DNA of 34,093 bases from positions 1 to 34,093 of the forward strand of contig JAZPYE010000005.1 of NCBI GenBank assembly GCA_045544035.1. Direction: 5' to 3'. Below, in pieces: positions 23,176 through 31,340 of the stretch. Position 1 is the stretch's first letter. Each line of letters opens with the position of its first letter. A program made the translations under genes and the position numbers. Origin of the DNA: SIG587 sp045544035 (lineage in GTDB: Bacteria; Bacillota; Clostridia; Oscillospirales; Acutalibacteraceae). The notes beneath the pieces are model-generated. The model saw only the letters and a program-made list of their open reading frames with translations, was not told where the DNA came from and did no database searches.

Positions 23176-23469
23176 CTAAAAAACTTCCTCGCCCTTTTTA
23201 AAAATTTTTAAGAGTTTTAAACTTTCTTTGTTTTCGGTATCAAAAGGGCATTGATTAAAAAGGAAGAAATCGGCGTGAACGCCATCGTGTGTCAAGGTAT
23301 AGCAGGGCATAAGGTGCCCGTTTTGCATATCCGCCATAAAAGCGTGGGGGTATTTGGTTTTAAGGTCGTTTAAATACCCTCGCTCACCAAAAAGACCACC
23401 ACTTGTGTAAATTGCATCAAAGGGGTCAATAACATTTCTTAAATTTCCGTTGTAAAAAATTTTTTCCAT
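23176..23469 (-). CDS. Hypothetical 97-residue protein
   Basis: I do not recognise this gene. The frame encodes 97 residues starting MEKIFYNGNLRNVIDPFD, with a motif-like stretch GGLFGERGYLNDLKTKYPH and a repeat-free, moderately aromatic composition. No transmembrane segment or signal peptide is visible. A GGTGAT ribosome binding site lies five bases before the ATG. It sits upstream of birA on the same strand with a 48-base gap that contains the birA promoter. The predicted size, codon use like its neighbours and good ribosome binding site argue that it is real. Confidence 0.6.
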   Translation of the reverse strand: MEKIFYNGNLRNVIDPFDAIYTSGGLFGERGYLNDLKTKYPHAFMADMQNGHLMPCYTLTHDGVHADFFLFNQCPFDTENKESLKLLKIFKKGEEVF

Positions 23470-23516
23470 TTAAAATCACCACTCTTATTTTTGGCGGCGG
23501 CGGTGAAAATATACAG

Positions 23517-23545
23517 TTGATAAATTTTCTTAAATATAGTAAAAT
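23517..23545 (+). promoter_or_regulatory. Sigma-A promoter of the TIGR01440 gene
   Basis: TTGATA (23517-23522), 17 bases and TAAAAT (23540-23545), about 30 bases before the ATG at 23575. Confidence 0.65.
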
Positions 23546-23574
23546 AGTAAAAAAATACAGAGGACTTTTCTCAA

Positions 23575-24117
23575 ATGAATGAATTAAAATTACAAGCTGA
23601 AAAAATTGCAAATGAAATTATTGAAAAAGCCGGCCTTATAGCAGGTCAAATTTTGGTTGTGGGTTGTTCAACAAGTGAAATTTTAGGGGGTAAAATAGGT
23701 TCAAATTCTTCCCCCGATGCCGCAAAGCTGGTTTTTGAGGGTATTTATGAGGTTTTGAAGGAAAAGGGTATTTATCTTGCTGCACAGTGCTGTGAGCATT
23801 TAAACCGCGCAATTATTGTTGAAAAAGCGGCGGTGCCCTTTGCTGAAACGGTTAATGTGGTGCCTCAACCAAAGGCAGGCGGCTCCTTTGCTACCCAGGC
23901 TTATGCCCATTTTGATTCTCCCGTTGCCTTAGAGGAAATCAAGGCCGATGCAGGCATTGACATTGGACTGACCCTCATTGGAATGCACCTTAAAAAGGTT
24001 GCTGTGCCTGTGAGGCTCGAAAACAATAAATTAGGCTCAGCACCGGTTGTTGCCGCAAGGGTAAGACCTAAATTTATCGGCGGAGAGAGAGCAAAATATA
24101 ACAGCGATTTAATGTAA
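23575..24117 (+). CDS. UPF0340/TIGR01440 family protein (YwlG-like)
   Basis: Member of the UPF0340 (TIGR01440, YwlG) family, conserved in Firmicutes with no proven function. The 180 residues have the family blocks LVVGCSTSEILGGKIGSNSSPD, AAQCCEHLNRAIIVEKA, VNVVPQPKAGGSFATQAYAHF, and GIDIGLTLIGMHLKKVAVPVR. Length and termini match the family exactly. In Bacillus the gene lies near glyA and upp; that context is missing here. It has its own promoter and a terminator directly after the stop. Confidence 0.92.
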   Translation: MNELKLQAEKIANEIIEKAGLIAGQILVVGCSTSEILGGKIGSNSSPDAAKLVFEGIYEVLKEKGIYLAAQCCEHLNRAIIVEKAAVPFAETVNVVPQPKAGGSFATQAYAHFDSPVALEEIKADAGIDIGLTLIGMHLKKVAVPVRLENNKLGSAPVVAARVRPKFIGGERAKYNSDLM

Positions 24118-24120
24118 AAT

Positions 24121-24147
24121 AAAAAGCAGCCGTTCGGCTGCTTTTTT
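24121..24147 (+). terminator. Intrinsic terminator after the TIGR01440 gene
   Basis: AAAAAGCAGCC / GGCTGCTTTTT with a four-base GTTC loop, followed by further T residues. The LURP gene begins only 18 bases later, and no promoter lies between, so it probably depends on read-through or an upstream signal. Confidence 0.85.
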
Positions 24148-24164
24148 GAAAAGGGGAAATTTTA

Positions 24165-24638
24165 ATGAAAATGCTTTTTAAACAAAGATTTTCTGCCTGG
24201 TTTGACAAATTTGATATCTTTGATGAGGCAGGGAATATTCTTTACACCGTAAGGGGTAAATTTTCTTGGGGCAAGCACCTTACCATTTTTGATTCGGTAG
24301 GCAATGAGCTCGGTGCAATAAAAGAAGAAGTTTTGGTTTGGAATCCCAAATTTAATATTTTTATCGGAACAAATCAGGTGGGCAGCATTTATAAGGAGTT
24401 TACCTTTTTTAAACCCAAGTTCACCGTTGATTTTAACGGCTGGCGGGTTGAGGGAAATTTTTTAGAACTTGATTACAGCGTTTTTGATTCCCTCGGTCGG
24501 CGCATTGCAACCGTTTCGCAGGAACTGCTAAACTTAACCGATACATATTCTATTGAAGTTGTAAACTCAAATGATGCATTTTATGTGCTGATGCTGGTCC
24601 TTGCTATTGATGCAAACAAGGCAACACGAAACAATTAA
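24165..24638 (+). CDS. LURP-one-related family protein
   Basis: Small protein (157 residues) of the LURP-one-related (DUF567, Tubby-like fold) family; members are membrane-associated scaffolds of unclear function in bacteria. The sequence alternates beta strands with the typical FDIFDEAGNILYTVRGKFSWGKHLTIFDS and YSVFDSLGRRIATVSQE repeats of that 12-stranded barrel fold. GAAAAGGGG lies about seven bases before the ATG. The stop overlaps that of the convergent GH2 gene by four bases with no terminator in between. Confidence 0.85.
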   Translation: MKMLFKQRFSAWFDKFDIFDEAGNILYTVRGKFSWGKHLTIFDSVGNELGAIKEEVLVWNPKFNIFIGTNQVGSIYKEFTFFKPKFTVDFNGWRVEGNFLELDYSVFDSLGRRIATVSQELLNLTDTYSIEVVNSNDAFYVLMLVLAIDANKATRNN

Positions 24639-26347
24639 AACGAACTGTAGAATTCTTTGTAAAGGTCATCATTTAAGCTTTTAATGGTTTCGACATTTAC
24701 CTTTAAAACCTTACGGTCATAAGTTAAAAGGCCATTGGTTTCATCCTCAACATCGCTTACCTGGGTGTAAACCGTGGCACAAAGACCGTTTTTAATTGCG
24801 GACATAACCTGTTCTTTATAAAGTGCAGTAAAATCACGCTGAAAATCCTCAAGGCTTTCAATTTTTTTGTAGCCATAGGTTTGCTTATCGTTAAATGAAT
24901 GTTCTTTTATTTTAAAGGAATAACCGCCGAACTCGGAAAGGAAAACGGGTTTGTCGGTTTTCTTTGTTTTAACAGGCTTAAAATAAATGTGCAGGCTATC
25001 AAAATCATTGTTTTTGGCCTTGAACCAACCCGATGCCGAGTCAATAAAGCGGGTTGAATCAATGCCTTTCAGTTTTTGATACATTTCATCAGCGCAAAAT
25101 TGTCCCCAGCCCTCGTTGAAAATTGTCCAACAGCAAATGGAGGGGTGTTTTTTAAGGAGAGCCACGGTGTCTAGCATATATTTTTCGAACACCTCACGGC
25201 TTTTTTTATTTGCGTGCAAAGTGGTGTCTGGGAAATGCTTTAAGCCAATGGTCGGCAGTGCAGTATCACGGAAAAATGAGTATTTTCCGTTATTGACCAT
25301 ATCCTGGAAAACCACAATGCCCAGCTTATCACAAAGGTAATAAAAATATTGCGGCTCGATTTTAATGTGCTTTCTCAGCATATTAAAACCGAGTTTTTTA
25401 AGTGTTAAAATATCCTCCTCGAAATTCTCATAGGAGGCAGGGGTGTAAATGCCATCGCTGAAATATCCTTGGTCCAAAAGGCCGTTAAAAAAGTAGGGCT
25501 CGCCGTTAAGGCAGGTGCGCATTGCGCCGCCGATTTTTTTAATTTTAAGGGTTCTAAGTGCAAAGTAGGTATGAACCTCATCGTTTTCGCTTTTAACTGT
25601 GCAGTAATAAAGATAAGGATTTTCAGGCGACCAAAAAACAGGGTTTTCGAGTGTAAGACTTGCTTTACCACTGCTAAAGAGGATGTCTAATTCTCCGCTT
25701 GGTGTCAAAACGGAAATTTCGCCGTTTTCTACACCATCAATTTTAAAGTTAACAAGGTCATTTTCAGTGGAAATGTCAATGCTTTTAATGTGTTTTTCGG
25801 GCACACTCTCAAGCCAAACTGTTTGCCAAATACCAGAACAAGGTGTGTACCACATGCCGCCCCTCTTTCGGCACTGCTTGCCATAGGGGTAAATAAAATC
25901 ATCAAAGTTGTTTTCACAAATGACAGTGATTTCGTTCTCTTCCTTTAAAAACTCGGTTATATCAAAGGAAAAGGGGAGAAAGCTTCCAATGTGCTCGCCA
26001 ATGAACGCATTATTTAAATAAACCATTGCGGCTCTATTAACGGCACCGAAATGGAGAAAAACTTTATCTTTTTTAAATCCCACAGGTACAGCGAATGTTC
26101 TCTTGTAAACAAAGAAATCTCCTTTTTTAAAGATTCTGTTTACCCCCGAAAGCAACGATTCGGGGCAGAAGGGGACAAGGATTTTTTCATTAAAGTTTTT
26201 AGGAATTTCGCCGTTTTTATTACATGCAAAATCCCATTTGCCGTTAAGACAAAAATATGAATCTCTTTTAAATGTGGGCCTTGGATATTCGGTTAAAGGT
26301 GTACCGTTTAGGTTCTCACCTTGTTTTGTTAAAAGATGTTTAAGCAT
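24635..26347 (-). CDS. Glycoside hydrolase family 2 (beta-glucuronidase/beta-galactosidase type)
   Basis: Retaining exo-glycosidase of GH2, 570 residues. Residues ~1-165 are the jelly-roll sugar-binding domain (NLNGTPLTEYPRPTFKRDSYFCLNGKWDF), ~170-265 the immunoglobulin-like domain, and ~275-570 the catalytic TIM barrel. The acid/base is Glu412 (TIFNEGWGQF) and the nucleophile Glu472 (PVFLSEFGGY). There is no signal peptide, so it acts inside the cell on an imported glycoside. It overlaps the upstream MFS gene by eight bases, implying a transport-hydrolysis operon. Beta-galactosidase, glucuronidase and mannosidase substrates cannot be separated by eye; the short length is closest to the beta-glucuronidase-like subgroups. 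Confidence 0.9.
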   Translation of the reverse strand: MLKHLLTKQGENLNGTPLTEYPRPTFKRDSYFCLNGKWDFACNKNGEIPKNFNEKILVPFCPESLLSGVNRIFKKGDFFVYKRTFAVPVGFKKDKVFLHFGAVNRAAMVYLNNAFIGEHIGSFLPFSFDITEFLKEENEITVICENNFDDFIYPYGKQCRKRGGMWYTPCSGIWQTVWLESVPEKHIKSIDISTENDLVNFKIDGVENGEISVLTPSGELDILFSSGKASLTLENPVFWSPENPYLYYCTVKSENDEVHTYFALRTLKIKKIGGAMRTCLNGEPYFFNGLLDQGYFSDGIYTPASYENFEEDILTLKKLGFNMLRKHIKIEPQYFYYLCDKLGIVVFQDMVNNGKYSFFRDTALPTIGLKHFPDTTLHANKKSREVFEKYMLDTVALLKKHPSICCWTIFNEGWGQFCADEMYQKLKGIDSTRFIDSASGWFKAKNNDFDSLHIYFKPVKTKKTDKPVFLSEFGGYSFKIKEHSFNDKQTYGYKKIESLEDFQRDFTALYKEQVMSAIKNGLCATVYTQVSDVEDETNGLLTYDRKVLKVNVETIKSLNDDLYKEFYSSF

Positions 26348-27641
26348 GGAATTTATTTTCCTTTTTCATTTTTAAAATGGTGAGTGCAAGGGGAACACAC
26401 AAAATTAAAGTTACGATTAACGATGCGAGGAATATGTTTTCATTTGGTAGAAAAGAAACGGTGCCGTCACTGTTTAAAATAGTTTCAGCATTTTTAAGTA
26501 CTGCGGCGCCGATTGAAGGGCCGATAATACCTGGGATAAGCACCTGTCCCACAATGCGAAGGCCTTGGAACATTCCCGCTTTACCCTTTGGAGTGTAATG
26601 CCTAATAATGGCACCAAAGGCGGCCATTCCCGAAAGATAACCACACATCATAAATAAAGAGCCTATAAAGACAAGAGCGGTGTTTTTAAAGAGGTATAAA
26701 ATAATAAAGCCAAGCATTAAAAACGCGGTGCTTAAAATTACCGACCTTGCAAATCCAATTTTATCATAAAGCCTGCCGAAAAAAGCGGTGAAAATCGAGG
26801 CTAAAATAATTGCAGGAGCCATTATGAAAACATAGTTTGTAAGGGCTAAGCTCTTTTCGTAATAAATAATGAGGTAGGGCATAAAAATCTGAATAGCAAT
26901 GCCGAAAACGGTAAAGCAAATAAGGCATAGGTAAAGCAAGGGATTTTCTTTTATTACCTTTGGGGTAAAACCGTAAATAATGTTTTTAAAATAATTCTTA
27001 TTTTCCTCGGTTTTTATTGCCGATTCTTTAATTGTGAAAATTCCAACAACTCCAATTATCAAAATAGTTATGCCGATAATAAGAAAAATAGAGGTCCAGC
27101 TTTCGGCCTTGTCAAGATTAAAGCCTAAAAATCCTCCGAAAACCACAAGAATTGCTACAAGAGGCATCATAGAGTTAATGCCTTCGGCAGCGCCGCGATT
27201 TGAATCGTTTGTGGTATCGGTGAGCCAGGCGTTAAAGCAGGCATCATTGGCGGAGGAGCCAAAGAAGGTCATAACGCAGTCAAAAATAATAACGAGAGTA
27301 ATGCAAAGCGCCGATACAGAAGTTGCAAAGGGGAAGAGGGCAGATACGGTTTCGGTGTTAATAAAGGCAAATGCCAAAATTGAAATGCCCCACAAAATGT
27401 AACCGCCGCAAATGAATGCTTTTCGGTTACCGAGTCTGTCAGAAAGGGCGCCGATTAAAACCGTAGTTAGCGTTGCGGTCACAGCGGAAGCGGCAACCAT
27501 TAGAGAAATATCGGTGGCAGATGCGCCGAACATTTTGTAGATAAACACGTTAAAGTACATGTTTTCTACAACCCAAGCAACTTGACCAACTAAACTGAAA
27601 ATAACAAGGGTAAGCCAAAATTTGCCGTTTTTTGTAGCCAT
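26340..27641 (-). CDS. MFS transporter (probable sugar or glycoside importer)
   Basis: Major facilitator superfamily permease of 433 residues with 12 hydrophobic helices, including the loop 2-3 motif GALSDRLGNRKAFICGG and the matching loop 8-9 GRLYDKIGFARS. ATG at 27641 is chosen because GGAGG lies about seven bases upstream; the longer frame to 27683 begins with residues inside the promoter/leader. Long loops and the presence of a GH2 gene overlapping its 3' end suggest that it imports the glycoside that GH2 cuts, as with the GPH/SugE-like permeases beside many glycosidases. The substrate is inferred from context only. Confidence 0.85.
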   Translation of the reverse strand: MATKNGKFWLTLVIFSLVGQVAWVVENMYFNVFIYKMFGASATDISLMVAASAVTATLTTVLIGALSDRLGNRKAFICGGYILWGISILAFAFINTETVSALFPFATSVSALCITLVIIFDCVMTFFGSSANDACFNAWLTDTTNDSNRGAAEGINSMMPLVAILVVFGGFLGFNLDKAESWTSIFLIIGITILIIGVVGIFTIKESAIKTEENKNYFKNIIYGFTPKVIKENPLLYLCLICFTVFGIAIQIFMPYLIIYYEKSLALTNYVFIMAPAIILASIFTAFFGRLYDKIGFARSVILSTAFLMLGFIILYLFKNTALVFIGSLFMMCGYLSGMAAFGAIIRHYTPKGKAGMFQGLRIVGQVLIPGIIGPSIGAAVLKNAETILNSDGTVSFLPNENIFLASLIVTLILCVPLALTILKMKKENKFHA

Positions 27642-27673
27642 ATTGAAGCCTCCAAACTTTTTTGCTTTGTATA

Positions 27674-27703
27674 ATGATAACATAATTCTTTGAAGTTAGT
27701 CAA
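27674..27703 (-). promoter_or_regulatory. Sigma-A promoter of the MFS-GH2 operon
   Basis: On the minus strand TTGACT (27698-27703), 18 bases and TATCAT (27674-27679), about 30 bases before the ATG at 27641. Confidence 0.6.
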
Positions 27704-27752
27704 TAATACCCTTAAAACTTAGACAAAATAAATAGAAATAGGAAACATTTTC

Positions 27753-27781
27753 TTGATTTGAAGTAAAAAAACAGTTATACT
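27753..27781 (+). promoter_or_regulatory. Sigma-A promoter of the Na/Pi cotransporter gene
   Basis: TTGATT (27753-27758), 17 bases and TATACT (27776-27781), followed by a leader of about 50 bases with AAGGAGA (27821-27827). Confidence 0.7.
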
Positions 27782-27835
27782 GTATTATAGGTGAAATTGA
27801 TTTAATTTTCCACTTTCTACAAGGAGACAATGTGT

Positions 27836-29587
27836 ATGACAATCTTTGACGTTTTTTTGCTTCTTGGAGGACTTGCGTTCTTTCTTTATGGAATGAATGT
27901 TTTATCCAGCGGTCTCGAAAAGCTTTCAGGGGGAAAGCTTGAAAGAACCCTCCGCAAAATGACCGATAATACTTTTAAGAGCCTTGTTCTTGGTGCAGGC
28001 ATAACAATTGCTATTCAGTCTTCTTCAGCAATGACTGTTATGCTCGTTGGCCTTGTAAACTCAGGCATAATGCAGCTTTCTCAAACCGTTGGCGTTATTA
28101 TGGGTTCCAACATCGGTACAACCCTTACCGCCTGGATTTTGAGCCTTGCAGGCATTGAAGGTGATAATGTTTTCATAAAAATGTTAAAGCCCGAAAGTTT
28201 TTCACCCCTTGTTGCTTTCATCGGTATCGCCCTTGTTATGATGGCTAAAAAGCAAAAGAAAAAAGACATCGGTGAAATTATGATTGGCTTTGCTGTTTTA
28301 ATGTACGGTATGGTGCTTATGGGTGATGCTATGGAGCCACTTCAAAGTTCTCCTGAATTTGTAAGCATTTTAACAGCCTTTAATAACCCCATTATCGGTG
28401 TTTTGGTTGGCGCCGTGTTCACAGGTATTATCCAAAGCTCTGCCGCATCTGTTGGTATTCTTCAGACCCTTGCAATGGGCGGTAATATTACATACGGTAT
28501 GGCAATCCCCATTATTATGGGTCAAAACATTGGTACTTGCGTTACGGCCATTATTTCCAGCTTTGGCGTTAATAAAAACGCAAAGCGTGTTTCGGTTGTT
28601 CACATTGCATTTAACATAATTGGTGCTGTAATTTGCCTTATCCTATTCTTTGGCCTTAATGCAATTTTCAATTTTGCTTTTGTTGATTCGGCAATTAATC
28701 CCATGCAAATTGCACTTTGCCACAGTATTTTTAATATGTTTACAACAATTACCCTTTTACCTGCATCAAAACTGCTTGTTAAGATTGCAGAAAAGGTTAT
28801 TCCCGATAAGGCAAGTGAGGAGGAGACCTTCACCCTTATTGATGAACGCCTCCTTAACACCCCTTCCTTTGCTATTTCCGAGTGCATCAACACCACTACC
28901 GAAATGGCCAAAATTGCAAAGGATTCTATCATAAACGCACTGTCGCTCCTTGAAAAGTATGATGAAAAGGTTATCGAAAAGATTTTGGCTGATGAAGACA
29001 AGCTGGATTTCTATGAGGACAAGCTTGGCTCCTATCTTGTTAAGCTCTCCTCAAAAGAGCTTTCCGATTCCGATAGCCGAAAAATTTCTCGTCTCCTTCA
29101 CACAATCGGCGACCTTGAAAGACTAGGCGACCACGCGGTTAACATTATTAAAACAGCCAAGGAAATTAATGAAAAGCAAATCGAATTTTCGGCTGAGGCT
29201 TCTCGCCAGCTTAAAATTGCAACAAAAGCAATTTTCGAAATTGTTGATATAACAATTGAGGCATTTTGCAACAATAACCTTGAACTTGCGGCCAACATTG
29301 AGCCTCTTGAGCAGGTTGTTGATGGTCTTATGTATGCTATTCGTTCAGGTCATATTAACCGTTTGCAAAGTGGCGAATGCACCATTGAGCTTGGCTTTAT
29401 TCTTTCCGATATTATCAACAACTACGAGCGTATTTCCGACCACTGCTCCAATATTGGCGTAACCCTTATTGAGGTTGCACAAAACAGCTACGATACCCAC
29501 GAATACCTTAACGCTGTTAAATCCAATGAAAACAGCGAGTTTAAAGAGAAATTCAATGCGTATGCAGCAAAATATTCATTAAAATAG
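27836..29587 (+). CDS. Na/Pi cotransporter family protein with PhoU-like domain
   Basis: Sodium-dependent phosphate transporter of the NptA/PNaS family. The 583 residues contain two inverted Na/Pi repeats, each with the QSSSA motif (AIQSSSAMTVMLVGLVNSGIM and GIIQSSAASVGILQTLAMGG), with GVIMGSNIGTTLTAWI and IIMGQNIGTCVTAI between and after. Residues ~340-560 form a cytoplasmic PhoU-like helical domain (KISRLLHTIGDLERLGDHAVNI). ATG at 27836 is preferred because AAGGAGA lies eight bases upstream; the ATG at 27830 would leave only two. It is followed by citrate synthase 17 bases on, apparently in one operon; the functional link is not obvious. Confidence 0.93.
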   Translation: MTIFDVFLLLGGLAFFLYGMNVLSSGLEKLSGGKLERTLRKMTDNTFKSLVLGAGITIAIQSSSAMTVMLVGLVNSGIMQLSQTVGVIMGSNIGTTLTAWILSLAGIEGDNVFIKMLKPESFSPLVAFIGIALVMMAKKQKKKDIGEIMIGFAVLMYGMVLMGDAMEPLQSSPEFVSILTAFNNPIIGVLVGAVFTGIIQSSAASVGILQTLAMGGNITYGMAIPIIMGQNIGTCVTAIISSFGVNKNAKRVSVVHIAFNIIGAVICLILFFGLNAIFNFAFVDSAINPMQIALCHSIFNMFTTITLLPASKLLVKIAEKVIPDKASEEETFTLIDERLLNTPSFAISECINTTTEMAKIAKDSIINALSLLEKYDEKVIEKILADEDKLDFYEDKLGSYLVKLSSKELSDSDSRKISRLLHTIGDLERLGDHAVNIIKTAKEINEKQIEFSAEASRQLKIATKAIFEIVDITIEAFCNNNLELAANIEPLEQVVDGLMYAIRSGHINRLQSGECTIELGFILSDIINNYERISDHCSNIGVTLIEVAQNSYDTHEYLNAVKSNENSEFKEKFNAYAAKYSLK

Positions 29588-29604
29588 TAAAGGAACCCCT
29601 TATA

Positions 29605-30966
29605 ATGAAAAATTATTATCCCGAAATCACCCCATATATTTGGCAGCTATCCGACTTGTCTAACAAGCATTATAATATTGAGACCGAGTCGTATATTGAG
29701 CACAATGTTAAAAGAGGTCTTCGCGATATTGATGGTAAAGGCGTTGTAACAGGCCTTACCGAAATTTCAGATGTTACTTCCCGCCGCATTTTGCCTGATG
29801 GAACCGAGGTGCCCTGCAATGGCGAGCTTCGTTACCGCGGAGTTGATATTAAAGATTTGGTTAACGGTTTTATGAAGGATAATCGTTACGGTTTTGAGGA
29901 AACAATTTACCTTTTGCTTTTTTCCGAGCTTCCAACCGACGGTGAGCTTGCCCGTTTTAAGGAACTTTTAGGAAGTTACAGAAGCCTGCCTGTTTCCTTT
30001 GTTCGCGATATGATTTTAAAAGCTCCCGGTAAAGATTTGATGAACATTATTTCTCGCTGTGTTCTGGCACTTTACACCTATGATGACAATCCTGATGATA
30101 TTTCGGTTGCCAATGTGCTCAGACAGTGCCTTTTTCTTATTTCCGTTTTCCCAATGCTTTCGGTTTATGCTTATCATTCATTCCAGCATTACCACAATAA
30201 CCAAAGCCTTTTTATTCACCACCCGAAAAAGGAGCTTTCAACGGCGGAAAATATTTTATCCCTTCTTCGTGAGGATGGAAAGTACACAAATCTTGAAGCA
30301 AAAATTCTTGATTTAGCACTTGTTCTCCATGCTGAGCACGGCGGCGGTAACAACTCTACATTTACAACCCATGTTGTAACCTCTTCAGGTACCGACACTT
30401 ATTCGGCAATTGCTGCTGCTCTCGGTTCTTTAAAAGGCCCTCGCCACGGTGGTGCAAACATTAAGGTTGTTAAAATGTTTGATGATATGAAAAACACAAT
30501 TAACACATCTAATGATGGCGAAATCAGAGATTATATTATTAAGCTTCTTGATAAAGAGGCCTTTGATAAATCAGGGCTAATTTATGGAATGGGACATGCG
30601 GTTTATACTAAGTCTGACCCGCGTGCCGAAATTTTAATGTCCTGCGCAAAGGATTTATCCATCGAAAAGGGTCTTGAGGAAGAATATGATCTTTATAGGA
30701 AATTTGCAAAGCTGGCGCCTGAAATCATTGCAGAAAAACGTAAAATTTATAAGGGTGTTTGCCCTAATGTTGATTTCTATTCAGGCCTTGTTTACAAAAT
30801 GCTCAACCTCCCTTATGAGCTTTACACACCAATTTTTGCAGTTTCCCGAATTGTTGGTTGGAGTGCACATAGAATTGAAGAAATTCAGTGCAAAGGTAAA
30901 ATTATTCGCCCTGCATATATAAATGTTAAAGACAAGTGTCCTTATATACCTCTTGAAAATAGATAA
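29605..30966 (+). CDS. gltA: Citrate synthase
   Basis: Condenses acetyl-CoA and oxaloacetate to citrate at the head of the TCA or glutamate-synthesis branch. The 453-residue enzyme is the longer anaerobe type; the catalytic residues appear as His281 (GPRHGGAN), His331 (YGMGHAVY) and Asp390 (CPNVDFYSG), with His242 in LHAEHGGGNNSTF. A basic CoA-site region ends AHRIEEIQCKGKIIRPAY. AAAGGAACC lies before the ATG, in the 17-base gap after the Na/Pi gene. No aconitase or isocitrate dehydrogenase is in the window. A strong promoter just downstream belongs to the tRNA region. Confidence 0.95.
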   Translation: MKNYYPEITPYIWQLSDLSNKHYNIETESYIEHNVKRGLRDIDGKGVVTGLTEISDVTSRRILPDGTEVPCNGELRYRGVDIKDLVNGFMKDNRYGFEETIYLLLFSELPTDGELARFKELLGSYRSLPVSFVRDMILKAPGKDLMNIISRCVLALYTYDDNPDDISVANVLRQCLFLISVFPMLSVYAYHSFQHYHNNQSLFIHHPKKELSTAENILSLLREDGKYTNLEAKILDLALVLHAEHGGGNNSTFTTHVVTSSGTDTYSAIAAALGSLKGPRHGGANIKVVKMFDDMKNTINTSNDGEIRDYIIKLLDKEAFDKSGLIYGMGHAVYTKSDPRAEILMSCAKDLSIEKGLEEEYDLYRKFAKLAPEIIAEKRKIYKGVCPNVDFYSGLVYKMLNLPYELYTPIFAVSRIVGWSAHRIEEIQCKGKIIRPAYINVKDKCPYIPLENR

Positions 30967-30968
30967 CC

Positions 30969-30997
30969 TTGACTTTTTAAATTAAAGTATATATAAT
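30969..30997 (+). promoter_or_regulatory. Promoter of the tRNA-Ser region
   Basis: TTGACT (30969-30974), 17 bases and perfect TATAAT (30992-30997), with a predicted start near 31004. An A/T-only inverted repeat AATATTTTA / TAAAATATT (30995-31003 and 31010-31018) overlaps the start. No second clear promoter precedes the intact tRNA, so both tRNA-like units are probably co-transcribed. Confidence 0.7.
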
Positions 30998-31023
30998 ATT
31001 TTAGTAATTTAAAATATTTTATA

Positions 31024-31098
31024 TACGGAGAGTTGTCCGAGTGGTCGAAGGTGCAGCACTCGAAACATAGTCGGGTCCGTCACGACTGTATCTCCGTA
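31024..31098 (+). pseudogene. tRNA-Ser-like remnant broken after the anticodon loop
   Basis: 31027-31065 reads like the 5' half of a normal Clostridia tRNA-Ser: acceptor GGAGAGT, D-arm GTCCGAGTGGTCGAAGGT, anticodon stem CAGCA and loop CTCGAAA (anticodon CGA). After the loop the expected TGCTG is replaced by CATAG, so the anticodon stem cannot form, and no long variable arm is present. A T-arm-like hairpin AGTCG / CGACT (loop GGTCCGTCA) and a 3' TCTCCGT follow. Complementary outer arms TACGGAGA (31024-31031) and TCTCCGTA (31091-31098) would still close the molecule. No CCA is encoded. It is read as a degenerate tRNA gene, or possibly a tRNA-like RNA, still downstream of a good promoter. Confidence 0.6.
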
Positions 31099-31207
31099 AA
31101 CCCGCTTGTTATCGAGGTTTTCGGGACTTCGGTTTGCATTTTCAGAATTCTGCATCTCGCAGTTTTCTCGCAATTTAGGTTTTGGCTTTGCCTTTACAAT
31201 TTTATAT

Positions 31208-31296
31208 GGAGACGTATCGAAGTGGTCATAACGGGGCTGACTCGAAATCAGTTAGGGAGCAATCCCCCGCGAGTTCGAATCTCGCCGTCTCCGCCA
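31208..31296 (+). tRNA. tRNA-Ser (anticodon CGA)
   Basis: A complete class II tRNA. Acceptor GGAGACG pairs with CGTCTCC, discriminator G and encoded CCA (31294-31296). Anticodon stem-loop CTGA-CTCGAAA-TCAG gives anticodon CGA. A long variable arm follows, then T-arm GCGAG-TTCGAAT-CTCGC. The encoded CCA is intact, and the gene abuts a terminator then an integrase gene, so this tRNA is the probable attachment site of the mobile element. Confidence 0.93.
31274..31296 (+). other. Probable attL: tRNA-Ser 3' end as integration site
   Basis: Tyrosine recombinases commonly recombine at the T-arm/3' end of tRNA genes, leaving the tRNA intact and a copy of its 3' end at the far end of the element. The tRNA is immediately next to an integrase and excisionase-like gene in the expected order. 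The second att copy would be beyond the right edge, so the exact core cannot be defined here. Confidence 0.45.
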
Positions 31297-31299
31297 AGG

Positions 31300-31340
31300 A
31301 CTCCTTGAAGGTTTTATCCTTCAAGGAGTTTTCTCTTTTT
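31300..31340 (+). terminator. Intrinsic terminator after tRNA-Ser
   Basis: ACTCCTTGAAGG / CCTTCAAGGAGT (31300-31311 and 31318-31329) is a perfect 12-bp stem with a six-base loop, followed by TTTCTCTTTTT. It begins four bases after the tRNA CCA and its T-run abuts the integrase stop codon. Confidence 0.9.

Noticed and set aside
31066..31207. A group I intron splitting tRNA-Ser after the anticodon loop
   Set aside because: The 142-base interval is too short for a group I core, and no matching 3' half ending ACTCTCC is present; the downstream tRNA has its own acceptor stem (GGAGACG).
31033..31308. A 91-codon plus-strand frame across both tRNA-like units
   Set aside because: It runs through the tRNA-Ser remnant and the intact tRNA-Ser; its sequence is the reading of tRNA and has no ribosome binding site.
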